DNA of 38,274 nt from a virus: positions 1-38,274 of IMG/VR virus record IMGVR_UViG_3300042908_001020; one strand, written 5' to 3'. Positions 21,663 through 30,690 of the stretch are shown in pieces (positions within the stretch are counted from its first letter, which is position 1; the number at the start of each line of letters is the position of its first letter). The position numbers were made by a program, and so were the translations under genes. The notes under the pieces are model-generated. The model was not told where the DNA came from, searched no databases, and saw only the letters and a program-made list of their open reading frames with translations.

Positions 21663-21881
21663 TTAACCGACCCGGTTGTATGCCGGGAGCTCTGTCAGCT
21701 CCCTGGCAGCCATGCGTTCGGTGAGCGTGTATTGCGGGCGTGCCACGCTCACCGGAATACGGCCAACCAGGCGAATAATAATCAGCTTGGATTGGCCTTG
21801 GTGGCCATGAATATCCACGATTTCATAACGCCTGTTATTATCGCCTGCGAAGGAGAATTGTTGTCCGACTTCGTATATCAT
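21663..21881 (-). CDS. Small beta-rich protein coupled to the metacaspase
   Basis: 72 aa from the ATG at 21881, which overlaps the metacaspase stop (ATGA). The pattern YEVGQQFSFAGDNNRRYEIV and SKLIIIRLVGRIPV suggests a small SH3-like barrel. It is the last gene of the secreted-fibre operon. It could modulate or be a substrate of the protease; nothing in the sequence proves either. Confidence 0.55.
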   Translation of the reverse strand: MIYEVGQQFSFAGDNNRRYEIVDIHGHQGQSKLIIIRLVGRIPVSVARPQYTLTERMAARELTELPAYNRVG

Positions 21882-22606
21882 GTGAGGAATGGCTTGTTTT
21901 TGAATTGTCCGGCCTTGCTCGATTCGAGTTGAGGCACCTGCGAATAATCCCACCTGCGGATGACCAGTCGAACAGCATTCAGCAACTGGCTGTAAGTAGG
22001 AGTACCGAGCTGCAATATTTCCTCCACTGCCTGCGTGAATATCCCTCCAGCGTTGTTCTCGTAGCTGGGCTGCCAGATGTTACTGGAAGAGTACGATATA
22101 ATCGAGCAGGGCACACTGCGCAGTGAACCTTTGGTGGGTTTGATTACTGGCAGCTTTGGCAGCACGACAGATCGCTGACGGCCAAGGTTTATTTTGCTTG
22201 GCAGCCTGAAATTAGACTCAGAAAAACAGGTATCTGCCAGTCGGATGATCTTTGTTCCGGCCTTGAACTGTTTCCACATTGGAATCTGTTCATAATCCCA
22301 CAGGATATCGTCGTGGAGGCATAGTCCGGTGGCTCTGGTTCCGTCTTTCAGGTCGGTATAAGTACCATGGCCGGAGTGCGTATAGAACAGCGTATCGCCC
22401 GGCTTCATGGCTTCGGCCAGATTTCGGAATATGCCCTGCACCAGTTGCTTGGTACAGCGTTTATCCACCATGAGGTGGGGCTTCATATCGCGGCGGGAAG
22501 CGAGGTCGTACATCGCCTGAGCATCGCGCACACACTGTTGCAGGTTGCAATTGCCATACACAGCTGTGTCGTACTCGTTTATGCCAACGTGGAGAGAATA
22601 TATCAT
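21878..22606 (-). CDS. Caspase-like protease (metacaspase, peptidase C14)
   Basis: 242 aa. The p20-like order is clear: YSLHVGINEYD start, catalytic His80 in HSGHGT, and catalytic Cys127 in RLADTCFSES after a hydrophobic strand. ISYSSSNIWQPSYENNAGGIFT then matches the downstream loop that shapes the S1 pocket. Metacaspases cut after Arg or Lys and are usually calcium dependent. No extra domain, signal peptide or membrane segment is present. It lies directly after two secreted fibre-like genes and before a small beta protein, in a tail operon. Its role in the phage is unknown. Confidence 0.88.
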   Translation of the reverse strand: MIYSLHVGINEYDTAVYGNCNLQQCVRDAQAMYDLASRRDMKPHLMVDKRCTKQLVQGIFRNLAEAMKPGDTLFYTHSGHGTYTDLKDGTRATGLCLHDDILWDYEQIPMWKQFKAGTKIIRLADTCFSESNFRLPSKINLGRQRSVVLPKLPVIKPTKGSLRSVPCSIISYSSSNIWQPSYENNAGGIFTQAVEEILQLGTPTYSQLLNAVRLVIRRWDYSQVPQLESSKAGQFKNKPFLT

Positions 22607-22607
22607 T

Positions 22608-23258
22608 TCAGTTTCTTAGCGCTGCCTGAATGGCCGCCGGTGGTATAATCTGCTGCTGCAAATCTATCGTCACCCAGCGGCCACCGGGTGCGCGGTAAAA
22701 ATCCAATGCGCGCCCCGTAGTTCCATAATTAGCCAACCGAATGACATTGCCCAGGCAATACGCCAAACGCACCGTTTCAGAGCCGATTTTATACCTGAAT
22801 GCGCCCGTGGTTGCACTAAATGAGAATACAATGTTTTGGGCTGCTGCTGCACCGTCCTTGATAGTCCAACCTGAAGCGGTAAAGTATTTGCCATCCACAG
22901 TTGACGTATCTACCTGCAATGCAATCTGGTTAAGTGCCGACTTTCCTACCTGCGTTTGAAGCAGTCCATCCTGCCGGATTATTTCCCGAATTTTCGCACC
23001 GTTGCTGGATAACAAAATAGCGTCTGATGCCATCGTGGATGCCTGACTTCTGTACACATTTATTGCGCCCTGTACGACCGCTGTTGTATCGCCGACCTTC
23101 GTCACAGACAGCACGCTATTGCCATTGTCGTACGTTTGCAGACGGTTGGCAAAGTAGATGCCGGATGTTTGCGTCAACCAGGATGAATCTTGAATAATGG
23201 TTTGAGATTGCGCGGTCGTGATGAATGCGAAGAGAAAAACGATGATTGTATTTTTCAT
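22608..23258 (-). CDS. Secreted tail-fibre-like protein
   Basis: 216 aa with a clear Sec signal peptide (MKNTIIVFLFAFITTAQSQ, cleavage near 17-19). The mature part has Ser/Thr/Gly-rich beta repeats (GIYFANRLQTYDNGNSVLSV, KYFTASGWTIKDGAAAAQNI) and ends in YRAPGGRWVTIDLQQQ, like fibre tips that describe a state and time series of beta strands. It is in an operon with the 1028-aa fibre and the metacaspase. A secreted virion protein is unexpected. Confidence 0.65.
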   Translation of the reverse strand: MKNTIIVFLFAFITTAQSQTIIQDSSWLTQTSGIYFANRLQTYDNGNSVLSVTKVGDTTAVVQGAINVYRSQASTMASDAILLSSNGAKIREIIRQDGLLQTQVGKSALNQIALQVDTSTVDGKYFTASGWTIKDGAAAAQNIVFSFSATTGAFRYKIGSETVRLAYCLGNVIRLANYGTTGRALDFYRAPGGRWVTIDLQQQIIPPAAIQAALRN

Positions 23259-23269
23259 GGTGATGTTTT

Positions 23270-26200
23270 TTAGTTGATGATGAAAAAGCCTACTGATGTT
23301 TCAGCAGTTGCAGCGGCGTTTAGGCGTATTGTAAATTGTCCCGCTCCAGGCTCCACGTTTTTAATATCTGCTGTCGTGTCATTTGTTCTTACCACCGCAA
23401 AAACAATTGACGATGTGGTGCAAAGTGAATTTGTAACGATTAATGACGTTGCGCCTGCCGCAAAGTTTACCGTTCCTGATGGCCTGTTAATTGTTTGTGC
23501 GCCTGTTGTGCCTGTGGCGGTGTTGGTTGCCCAATAGGTTATTTTGCCGTTATTGTCAATTTGATGCAATGTAGCAGGTGCTGTATTTTGCACATAAAAA
23601 GCCGCAACCCCTGAAGTTTGGTTTGCGCCCCTTAATCGTGTAGCCCCTCCAATAACTTCCAGTTTGTGACCTGATGTATTAGTGTACGTTCCGGCACTTT
23701 GCAAAATAAGATTTCCATTGTGCGACAACCTCATATATGGGTCTGCTGTGTTGGTGAACTCGGCAATCCACCCATCTGTAGGCGTACCGCTTAATCTCTG
23801 AAAATCAAACCTGCTCCCAACATGATCTGCACTTTGAGTTGTGCTATTGATTCCAATAAACGAAACACCAGGTTTTCCTAATGATGCACTTGTGTTTGTT
23901 ATCCCAACGAAAGCCGCCTGAAATTCACCTGAAGTAGTGCTTCTTTGATTGTTAAGTCCTAACGAAGCCGTTGAAGATGATAGGCCATCTCGTGTAAATA
24001 ATAGACCGCCGTACGCGTTCATTGATACCGCAATTGTTGCGCCAGGCGTTGCAGTCCTAACGCCCATCCTTCCACCAGTCCAAATTATACCAGTAGTATC
24101 TATTGTAGTTGAACTGTTAAATTGAGATACGTAATTAGTTACACCCGATAATGCAGCCGCCTTTCCATTAAACGTACTCCAGTCTGCACTACTTAACGCG
24201 CCCCTGTTCGTTGCGCTGGCCGTTGGCAGGTTAAATGTATGCGTCGAGGTCGCAGACGAGATATTAAAGTCAGTTCCGGTCGTACCTGTCGCAAATGTTT
24301 GTGTGGAAGCAGTTAGGCCGTTCAGCGATGTTATGCCAGAGCCACCACCACCGGATGAATTAATCGTGTACACGCCCGCCGATTCACTTACCGTCACATT
24401 CGTACCTGCCGTAATCCCCACCACCGGAAGCGTCACGGTCTTGGCGGCAGTACCATCACTTGACAACGAAGCGCGCAAAGTTTGCCCAGACAAAGAAAAT
24501 GTATCTATCTGCTGAATCTCATTGCTGACAGATCCATCTACCTCCGTGCCGGTTACAGTGACCGTAGAGCCAGATGCACTCACGGTATTGATGCCACCGC
24601 CCGCAACACTCAATGCTCCAGTAAGACTATTCAGCGAAGTTACTCCCCCGCCCCCCCCCGGCAATGTCACCGTCTTCGCTGGCTGGCCATCGTTGGACAA
24701 GCTGAGAGACAAGGTGCTGCCAGATACGGAAAAGGTATCTATTGTCTGGGCCGGACTGGATACAACTATCTGGCCACCGCTGGAGCTGTTTATTCCGCTT
24801 ATGGTGACGCCTGTACCAGCCACAATGCCAATATCATCGGATGTAGAGGTATTGCTCCGAATCCATACATCTGCTCCAGTATCCAGACGGGTGCTCAGCT
24901 TGCCCTCATTACTCACACTGGCATCTGTAGCCGTCAACGTGATGTTGCCCCCATTGCTGCTCGTAGTCTCCGATACGGATATACCCCCGCCTGCCGTGAT
25001 GGTCACCCCACTGGCTCCGGAGGTATTGGAAGTGATCACTGACGTGGTGCTGCTGCCAGCTCCAACGCCGAGCGTGCCCTCGTTGGTGGCAAGGCTGTCG
25101 AGAGCTGTGACGGTGATGGTGCCTCCATTGCTGCTTGTTGTTTCCGAGATTGCCATGCCATTGCCTGCCGCGATGGTCACTCCATTAGCCCCGGAGGTGT
25201 TGGAGCTGATCACTGCCGTGGTGCTGCTGCCAGCACCAACGCCGAGCGTGCCCTCGTTGAATTCAGACAGGTCGCCAGTGTTGTTAATGGTAAGGCTCCC
25301 ACCGTCCGGAGAGCCACCAGTCCCATCGAAACCGATACCCGTCCCCCGATACAGGGTAATCGGAGTCCCGCCTGAAGTATTGGTATTTATATCGTAATAC
25401 AAATTATTGCTTGGCTTGAACCCTTGCAACTTACCCTCATTCGTGCTGCTCGTATCTATCGTCATAGCTTCCCATCGGCTGTTGCCCGACTTGTACACCA
25501 GCGCCTGGTTGTTGCTGGGCGATGGTACATGCACATTGTGCAGCTCGTCCAGCTCGTAGCCGTTCTGCACGGTGACGAAGATGATGCCTGTTGTGGCATG
25601 CTTGCGGATGCAAAAGCCTACTTCCACGCCATGGTTGGGCGCTGTGGGGCGCACTGCTGTCATAGCTCCGGCGGTATCCTTGCTAAGCCATACTATTTTC
25701 CCCTCGGTCAGGTTGCTGGTATTGATACCCTTGACGAGTCCAAACGTGGTGCAGTATCCCTTGTTGCCGCCCGTCACGGTTTCGGTCATCACGCCGAAGG
25801 TGCCGGCACTCGTATTCTCGCTGTTGGCACGGGCATAATCCACTGTAATGTTGTCGCCAGTGCTGCCTTTCAGATAGACTACTTTACCATTCAGCAAACC
25901 AGTATTGTCCACGTGCTTCACGTGCTGCACGCTTTCCTGACCGATAGAGAGCGTAACAACGCCACCGGCGAGGCCAAATTCCAGCGTGCCATCCACATTG
26001 TTCCAGCGCACTACGCCCACGCCACCGGTGTAGGTGCTGTCGGTGCGGAAATACAGCCGCTTGAGGGTATCCAGGCTGATGGTGTAGTTCGGCGAGGTGC
26101 CAGTGACATCTATGCCGGTGCCGGCGGTGATGGTGGCGTACTTGGCTACCACCAGATCCCACACCGCTTTGGCGGTAGCTCCCTGCGCGTTTGTGGAGGC

Positions 26201-26356
26201 ACTGTCTATCACCTCGAGGATGCTCGTGAGTGTTTTCCCGTTCAGCGTGAGCTGCTGCCGCGCACGCACGTTGTCGTAGGTGGCTGTGGTTTGGCTGTAC
26301 AGCCCCACTGTGCAGCACAGCATTATACACGCGATTGTAAGCGCTCTCATCTTCAT
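23270..26356 (-). CDS. Large tail fibre with N-terminal signal peptide
   Basis: 1028 aa, the largest gene. Residues 1-21 ([20 protein letters not shown]) form a good Sec signal, followed by SQ at a typical cleavage site. The rest is Ser/Thr/Gly-rich beta repeat. At about 366-540 three units start with [14 protein letters not shown] or relatives, at a 58-residue (174-bp) period. Pairs [13 protein letters not shown] and [13 protein letters not shown] repeat later. The C-terminus (GFFIIN) has no S74 chaperone. It overlaps the preceding gene by ATGA. It is probably a receptor-binding fibre; the signal peptide is unexplained. Confidence 0.75.
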   Translation of the reverse strand: MKMRALTIACIMLCCTVGLYSQTTATYDNVRARQQLTLNGKTLTSILEVIDSASTNAQGATAKAVWDLVVAKYATITAGTGIDVTGTSPNYTISLDTLKRLYFRTDSTYTGGVGVVRWNNVDGTLEFGLAGGVVTLSIGQESVQHVKHVDNTGLLNGKVVYLKGSTGDNITVDYARANSENTSAGTFGVMTETVTGGNKGYCTTFGLVKGINTSNLTEGKIVWLSKDTAGAMTAVRPTAPNHGVEVGFCIRKHATTGIIFVTVQNGYELDELHNVHVPSPSNNQALVYKSGNSRWEAMTIDTSSTNEGKLQGFKPSNNLYYDINTNTSGGTPITLYRGTGIGFDGTGGSPDGGSLTINNTGDLSEFNEGTLGVGAGSSTTAVISSNTSGANGVTIAAGNGMAISETTSSNGGTITVTALDSLATNEGTLGVGAGSSTTSVITSNTSGASGVTITAGGGISVSETTSSNGGNITLTATDASVSNEGKLSTRLDTGADVWIRSNTSTSDDIGIVAGTGVTISGINSSSGGQIVVSSPAQTIDTFSVSGSTLSLSLSNDGQPAKTVTLPGGGGGVTSLNSLTGALSVAGGGINTVSASGSTVTVTGTEVDGSVSNEIQQIDTFSLSGQTLRASLSSDGTAAKTVTLPVVGITAGTNVTVSESAGVYTINSSGGGGSGITSLNGLTASTQTFATGTTGTDFNISSATSTHTFNLPTASATNRGALSSADWSTFNGKAAALSGVTNYVSQFNSSTTIDTTGIIWTGGRMGVRTATPGATIAVSMNAYGGLLFTRDGLSSSTASLGLNNQRSTTSGEFQAAFVGITNTSASLGKPGVSFIGINSTTQSADHVGSRFDFQRLSGTPTDGWIAEFTNTADPYMRLSHNGNLILQSAGTYTNTSGHKLEVIGGATRLRGANQTSGVAAFYVQNTAPATLHQIDNNGKITYWATNTATGTTGAQTINRPSGTVNFAAGATSLIVTNSLCTTSSIVFAVVRTNDTTADIKNVEPGAGQFTIRLNAAATAETSVGFFIIN
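25041..25259. repeat. Direct repeat within the fibre gene (174-bp period)
   Basis: 25041-25085 and 25215-25259 match at 43 of 45 bases and encode the same fibre unit; flanking sequence is also similar. A third degenerate unit follows toward 24890. Unequal recombination could change the unit number. Confidence 0.8.
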
Positions 26357-26787
26357 AGTTGTATCTGTATCAGTTTGACGGTTAATGTGTGGGCCCCAAA
26401 GCCGGAGAAATACAGCGTGCCGGAGCTGTGGAAATACTTGTCCACCGCGAAAACGGCCCCATCTGTATCGTAGCTCTCCGCTTCAAGTATCTGGGTGCCG
26501 CCCGAGCTGGTACCCACGCTCACGGTTCCCGATGCAGAGCCAATAATCACAATCTTGCTGATCAGCTTGCCCGCACCCACGGCAATGGTGTTGCTGCCAC
26601 TGGTGATGCTGCTGGTCGTGACCGTGAACGCACTCGCCACGGTGATATTGGACTCTATCCATGCAAGCAAGGTGGACAGCTCTACCTGCCTCGCAGCCGG
26701 TGTGTTGCCACCTCCAAGAAATTGCAGCGGTAATCGGGTGTCTTCGTACAGCTGCGTGATGAGGGAAAATGTATGTACCTGTGCCAT
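26353..26787 (-). CDS. Small tail/fibre-attachment protein
   Basis: 144 aa. N-terminal helical part (about 1-45, with [17 protein letters not shown]) followed by a Ser/Thr/Gly-rich beta part ([18 protein letters not shown]) ending in [16 protein letters not shown]. It lies between a baseplate-type protein and the large fibre and overlaps the fibre start, so an adaptor between tail and fibre is likely. Confidence 0.55.
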   Translation of the reverse strand: MAQVHTFSLITQLYEDTRLPLQFLGGGNTPAARQVELSTLLAWIESNITVASAFTVTTSSITSGSNTIAVGAGKLISKIVIIGSASGTVSVGTSSGGTQILEAESYDTDGAVFAVDKYFHSSGTLYFSGFGAHTLTVKLIQIQL

Positions 26788-26795
26788 GTGTCAGT

Positions 26796-28466
26796 TTATT
26801 CTTGCCATGCAACCATGAATGTATCGAACCACGCATTACCGTCGGTTTCCTGCCATGCACCCGTGATAATCGCTTGCAGCTTCTTCTTGCTGTAATTGAC
26901 CATCTCCAGCCTTGGCAGGGCCGTGAATGTGTAGCTGAATATTTCCTGCCGGGTTTCGTTGACCGCGAAATCGTTGGTGGTGAGGCGCAGCGGGATATAA
27001 CCCGCGCTGGTTACGTCATAGACCTCGCCACTAATCAGCATTTCTTGTAGCGTCTCTGATTGCGCGTAAGTAATGAAGCCTGTGCGGTATATGATCTCGT
27101 TTTGGAAGCGGCGCTCAAATTGCCACTGCTCGGTAGCGTACTGGTTATACCCCGGTACCACGGGCCGCGTGGCGATGCTGCGATCTATGCTCAGGCGGCG
27201 CGACCAGTTGCCTGTGCAGCGCCAGCACTCCGGCATGCCAAATGCATTCAGGTACTGGATCTGTCGCTCGCTCTCATAGTAGCTCCGATCTATCAGGTAG
27301 GTGCGCCACTGGCTTAATGGCTGCCAGATGAGGGCATCATCCAGATATACCACACGCACACGGTACTTGTAGGCATCTGCAATGGTATTCAGCCCGAGCA
27401 GCTCGGGCGATACGGGCAGCGTGGCGGTTTCGTAGGCATCTATGGCCTTGGCCGTATGGTGGCGAGTGGCTGTGCTCAGCGCATTGTTGTCTATGTCGTA
27501 CCACTGCATCTCTACCCGTATGCTGCGCTGCTCATCTGTGTAGTTGTACCAGTTGAGGTACTCCGGCGAGCTGATGCCCAGTGCCTTGCCGTCTGCCTGC
27601 CATGTGAGGAGGCTGTCGGTTGCGCTCAAGTCGCCCAGGTAATTTGGCGTTTCGGCGAATAGCGACTGCGACAAGCCTCCATCCATGCAGTATTTTACGG
27701 CGCTGTATGCCCATTCCTGCGCAGCAATCGGCACTCCGTAGCTTTCGGAATACCGGAAATAGTAGCGCCGCGTATTGTCGCCTCGCTGTATGCTGGTAGT
27801 GCCATACGCGGGGATCTGTGGTTCGGTTCTGGATGACTTGCACCCGGCTGCCAGTATGCCGGACATGTCGAAGACAACATTGCCTGTGCCCTGCTCTGGA
27901 TATCCGACCAGCTGTGCAGCCTGGGTGTAAGTGCCTGCCTTGTATGAAGTCTCTATGTACACATCGAGCAGCACCTTGTAGTTGGCCGGCAATGTGCTGG
28001 CCGCAGCGGCCACGGCTGTTACGGTGAAGCTCGCGGAGTTGGTAATGACGACCGACCAGCCCGCTTCGGTGCTTTTGGCCCGCACCCGAAGGCGCAGATT
28101 GCCCGACTCGGTGATGGTTTGAACGTCGAAGTACGGAGCGATGCGCGGATGCGCAGCTATTTTGGCGCGCACAGCCTCCCAGTATTGCGCGTCTGTGCCT
28201 GAATATCCGGTGGCGACTATCTCGTTGTCGGTACTCGGACTGGCCTTCGCAGTGAACACTACGGCCTCGGTAGTGGCGTCCGGCTCTGTGTAGGTGATGG
28301 TAATAGTGGCATTCACCGCAAAGCGGTTGGCGGCCAGATAGGTTATTTTGGAGCCGGGGCCGGTGGCATCGTACAGGGCGCCTGCATTGTTGGCAAACAG
28401 CTTCACTATCGCCTGGTTGCGGGCGAAGCACATGGTAGCGGGCTGTTCGAGTAGGGTAAGTGCCAT
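26796..28466 (-). CDS. Large tail/baseplate protein
   Basis: 556 aa, beta-rich, with recurring aromatic stretches (RRYYFRYSESYGVPIAAQEW, WCTGNWSRRL-like CTGNWSRRLSIDRS). The first 150 residues look like a beta-sandwich of the type 'ITYTEPDATTEAV'. This type of gene sits before fibres in Bacteroidota phages and is thought to be a baseplate or receptor-binding hub. Its ATG overlaps the preceding stop (TAATG). Confidence 0.6.
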   Translation of the reverse strand: MALTLLEQPATMCFARNQAIVKLFANNAGALYDATGPGSKITYLAANRFAVNATITITYTEPDATTEAVVFTAKASPSTDNEIVATGYSGTDAQYWEAVRAKIAAHPRIAPYFDVQTITESGNLRLRVRAKSTEAGWSVVITNSASFTVTAVAAAASTLPANYKVLLDVYIETSYKAGTYTQAAQLVGYPEQGTGNVVFDMSGILAAGCKSSRTEPQIPAYGTTSIQRGDNTRRYYFRYSESYGVPIAAQEWAYSAVKYCMDGGLSQSLFAETPNYLGDLSATDSLLTWQADGKALGISSPEYLNWYNYTDEQRSIRVEMQWYDIDNNALSTATRHHTAKAIDAYETATLPVSPELLGLNTIADAYKYRVRVVYLDDALIWQPLSQWRTYLIDRSYYESERQIQYLNAFGMPECWRCTGNWSRRLSIDRSIATRPVVPGYNQYATEQWQFERRFQNEIIYRTGFITYAQSETLQEMLISGEVYDVTSAGYIPLRLTTNDFAVNETRQEIFSYTFTALPRLEMVNYSKKKLQAIITGAWQETDGNAWFDTFMVAWQE

Positions 28467-29005
28467 TATTGCAGATCAGTCCAGTGTACGTTGGTGAAGT
28501 CGCTACCACAGGCGATGGTGCGGAAAAGTCGCATATTGAACAGGTACATCACAGCTGCGAATGAGCCATCGCCCTGAAAGTCGAGGTAATCGCCATTGAT
28601 GCTGAGCTGATCTACTGTGTCAATGTTTGTTTTGAACAGATCATTGCCGTTGCGGCTGTCGTAGATCAGTCTGGACACAAAGTCATCCATCACTTTCTCG
28701 GCATCATTCCAGGCGGTCATGCGGGCCGCTTTGGCGTTCTCGCGGGTGGAATAGTACTTGCCTACCATGAGACCTGCCTCATAGTTCTTGTAGGCATTGC
28801 CATCCTTGTCAGTGAAGGAAATGGTGGGCAGGATGAACCGCACGAAGTACGATTTTTCCCGCCCACCAGTCCGGAAGTCACTAAAGGCTTCGTCATACGC
28901 AACTACCTCATACACCCGGCTACCTGATGTCTCCGAGTGCAACAGGGCCGGGTGTTTTTCGCACAGCCCCCTGAAATAGTCTGATATGTCCTGAATCCCC
29001 TTCAT
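28466..29005 (-). CDS. Hypothetical tail protein
   Basis: 179 aa from the ATG at 29005 (MKGIQDISDYFRGLCEKH), mixed alpha/beta. The segment VRFILPTISFTDKDGNAYKN and the aromatic C-terminus (FRTIACGSDFTNVHWTDLQ) fit a small structural or assembly protein. It is the first gene after the terminator at 29053-29081 and has a GTCCTTT box 35 nt upstream. Confidence 0.6.
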   Translation of the reverse strand: MKGIQDISDYFRGLCEKHPALLHSETSGSRVYEVVAYDEAFSDFRTGGREKSYFVRFILPTISFTDKDGNAYKNYEAGLMVGKYYSTRENAKAARMTAWNDAEKVMDDFVSRLIYDSRNGNDLFKTNIDTVDQLSINGDYLDFQGDGSFAAVMYLFNMRLFRTIACGSDFTNVHWTDLQ

Positions 29006-29039
29006 CGGGTGCAAAAATGCTGCCTGAAAGGGGCTGGGT

Positions 29040-29046
29040 AAAGGAC
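29040..29046 (-). promoter_or_regulatory. Candidate late promoter box GTCCTTT
   Basis: Minus-strand TTCAGTCCTTTACCC, 35 nt before the ATG at 29005 and just after the terminator at 29053-29081. Confidence 0.55.
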
Positions 29047-29052
29047 TGAATC

Positions 29053-29081
29053 AAAAACGCCCGGCTGATTACAGCCGGGCG
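29053..29081 (-). terminator. Strong terminator
   Basis: On the minus strand CGCCCGGCTG, loop TAAT, CAGCCGGGCG, a perfect 10-bp stem, followed by five T. It lies 4 bases after the small gene stopping at 29086. Confidence 0.93.
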
Positions 29082-29085
29082 AAAG

Positions 29086-29259
29086 TCAAAATGTTTCTGT
29101 GTCCTGCATGCTGGCCGTTACGATCAGCATTTTTTCATCGTGGCTCAGTCGGGCGAATGCCCTGATACGAGCGTTGCGGGCTGCATCCTGTTGCCGCTCT
29201 TGCTCACGCCTCATAGCGCGATCCAGCGGGTTGCTGCTGGTTCTGTTGCTTCGCTTCAT
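29086..29259 (-). CDS. Small basic protein
   Basis: 57 aa, strongly charged (MKRSNRTSSNPLDRAMRREQ, then QQDAARNARIRAFARLSHDE). It overlaps the preceding gene by 56 bases and stops right before a strong terminator, so the operon boundary supports it. It has a helical, nucleic-acid-binding look but no recognised family. Confidence 0.55.
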   Translation of the reverse strand: MKRSNRTSSNPLDRAMRREQERQQDAARNARIRAFARLSHDEKMLIVTASMQDTETF

Positions 29260-29503
29260 AATAGTCCTGCAAAAGGGTGAGAGAATAGCATTTCTCCATG
29301 ATCATGGTAGCCTGCATTACAATCGTGTGAAGGCTGCGCAGGCCTTCATCGTTCAGATCAGTGGTGAGCAGGTGAGCAGCACCATGGAGCAGTGAAATGC
29401 CTGTTTCAAAACAGTCGTTGACTGTTTCGTGCATTTCATTGAGGCGATTGTTGATTACCTCGAGTTCCTCGAGGTTGGCGGAAATAATCTCGTTAGTAAG
29501 CAT
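29204..29503 (-). CDS. Small helical protein, function unknown
   Basis: 99 aa from the ATG at 29503 (MLTNEIISANLEELEVINNR); earlier in-frame ATGs lack support. It is helical and rich in Leu/Glu (ETGISLLHGAAHLLTTDLND), with a Gln-rich C-terminus. It is the first gene of its unit, with a promoter at 29639-29646. A chaperone or regulator role is possible but unproven. Confidence 0.55.
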   Translation of the reverse strand: MLTNEIISANLEELEVINNRLNEMHETVNDCFETGISLLHGAAHLLTTDLNDEGLRSLHTIVMQATMIMEKCYSLTLLQDYYEAKQQNQQQPAGSRYEA

Positions 29504-29587
29504 AACGAAAAAAAGAAAAAAACGGCCAGACATGAAAGGCTTACCCACACCGCCGCAAAGGGAAGTTTTGGCAATCATGCTGGCCTT

Positions 29588-29603
29588 GTCTTGAAAGTCT
29601 TGA
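29588..29603. repeat. 16-mer shared with the control region
   Basis: GTCTTGAAAGTCTTGA is identical to 3040-3055 and lies downstream of a host-type promoter. It could be a second binding site of the same regulator. Confidence 0.5.
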
Positions 29604-29638
29604 GAATGTAGTCATACGACTGGTGTGAATAAGCGGGC

Positions 29639-29646
29639 CAAAGATA
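29639..29646 (-). promoter_or_regulatory. Promoter -7 element (TATCTTTG)
   Basis: Minus-strand TATCTTTG matches TAnnTTTG; a TTG lies about 23 bases upstream, slightly far. It is in the 281-base gap 29504-29784, which also holds the 16-mer and two hairpins. Confidence 0.5.
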
Positions 29647-29695
29647 ATTACATCTCATTCACTTGTTCGCAATTTGCCAATTTTATTTTTAGACG

Positions 29696-29725
29696 AAAAA
29701 AACGGGCTGAGGTCACCCCCAGCCC
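29696..29725 (-). terminator. Terminator after the secreted 282-aa gene
   Basis: On the minus strand GGGCTG pairs with CAGCCC and is followed by a G and seven T. Confidence 0.75.
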
Positions 29726-29755
29726 ATCACTTTCAACATGAAAAGAAAACTCGCA

Positions 29756-29782
29756 ATCAGGCCCCTGTGTCAGGGGCCTGAT
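29756..29782. terminator. Perfect 12-bp hairpin after the secreted 282-aa gene
   Basis: ATCAGGCCCCTG, loop TGT, CAGGGGCCTGAT. It starts 2 bases after the stop at 29785. The T run after it is weak; it may protect mRNA ends or work together with the next terminator. Confidence 0.6.
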
Positions 29783-29784
29783 GG

Positions 29785-30633
29785 TTAGTAGCCTTTCGCG
29801 GAAATATTCAATACGTATGCCGTGGTAGCTGACAGTGCTGCACTATTGGCATTCAGCACTACTGTACTGGCAGTCTCGGTCGTGAAATATCGAACAGTAT
29901 GTGTAGCGGCATCGGCATCTGCTGCCGTTACTTGCGCAATCACACCTGTAGGATAGGTATTCGGCAACGTAACGGTAAACAGCACCCCGGATGTGCCTAT
30001 TGTTCCTTCAGAACCTGTTGTCAGTGTTACCTTGAAGTCAGTACCAGTACCTACGATAGTTGCCGTAGCACCAGTGCCGGCAGCTGCACCAACAGCCACC
30101 GTGGGCGTTTCAGGAAGGCTGAGGTCGTGTCGCTTGCTGTCGAGGTAGGCACGCTGGCGCAGGTACGTCAGTTTATTGCTCACACCGGATACGCTGTAGA
30201 TAGTCACAGAGTCAAGCGGGCCGGCATACAGCACTTTTTTACTGAGGTCGTTCACTGCCTTCACCGTGTTGTCGCTGGCCTTGTAGATGTAGTTCACCTC
30301 CTTGCGGGGCAGGAAATAACGCTTTCCATTCAGGTCAGTAGCAGAGATATACCATACTGCGAGCTTCGCGGCTTTGGCACTCCAGGTAGTTGCCCCTGAA
30401 ATGGTGACAGCAGTGGTATCACCACTGAACAGCTGCGTACTGGCGGCAGCATCAAAAACCTGTACGATGCCCGACTTGTAGGTGAGCGTCACCTTGTCGA
30501 GGTCGTAAAATGCCCGGGTGGTGGAGTTGGCAGCAATCACCTCCAGCGAGGTATTGGTGACCGCAATCGTCTGGGCCTGCATGGAAAGCGCGAGACACAG
30601 GAGAGAGAAAACAAGAATCTGAATCTTTTTCAT
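29785..30633 (-). CDS. Secreted structural-like protein with signal peptide
   Basis: 282 aa. Residues 1-20 (MKKIQILVFSLLCLALSMQA) form a Sec signal with AQA/QT at the cleavage site. The mature protein is Ser/Thr/Ala-rich and beta-rich. An N-terminal part (about 21-160) contains RYFLPRKEVNYIYKASDNTV and a C-terminal part (about 175-282) contains GAAAGTGATATIVGTGTDFK, like a small phage decoration or fibre-tip domain. It is third of the three signal-peptide proteins in the window. A GTCCTTT box lies 46 nt upstream. Confidence 0.65.
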   Translation of the reverse strand: MKKIQILVFSLLCLALSMQAQTIAVTNTSLEVIAANSTTRAFYDLDKVTLTYKSGIVQVFDAAASTQLFSGDTTAVTISGATTWSAKAAKLAVWYISATDLNGKRYFLPRKEVNYIYKASDNTVKAVNDLSKKVLYAGPLDSVTIYSVSGVSNKLTYLRQRAYLDSKRHDLSLPETPTVAVGAAAGTGATATIVGTGTDFKVTLTTGSEGTIGTSGVLFTVTLPNTYPTGVIAQVTAADADAATHTVRYFTTETASTVVLNANSAALSATTAYVLNISAKGY

Positions 30634-30678
30634 TGCAATGATTTTAGGGGCGAAGTTGCCCGGTTTTATTTGGCGAAA

Positions 30679-30685
30679 AAAGGAC
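30679..30685 (-). promoter_or_regulatory. Candidate late promoter box GTCCTTT
   Basis: Minus-strand GCGTCCTTTTTTCGCC, 46 nt before the ATG at 30633, just after the dCTP deaminase gene. Confidence 0.45.
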
Positions 30686-30690
30686 GCATA

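Noticed and set aside
21680-21702. Terminator between the convergent genes at 21662/21663
   Set aside because: A GGGAGCT/AGCTCCC hairpin exists but has no T run on either strand and lies inside coding sequence.
24522-25397. 291-aa + strand frame in the fibre gene
   Set aside because: It is the reverse frame of low-complexity fibre repeats, rich in Val, Pro and Leu, with no start or operon signals.
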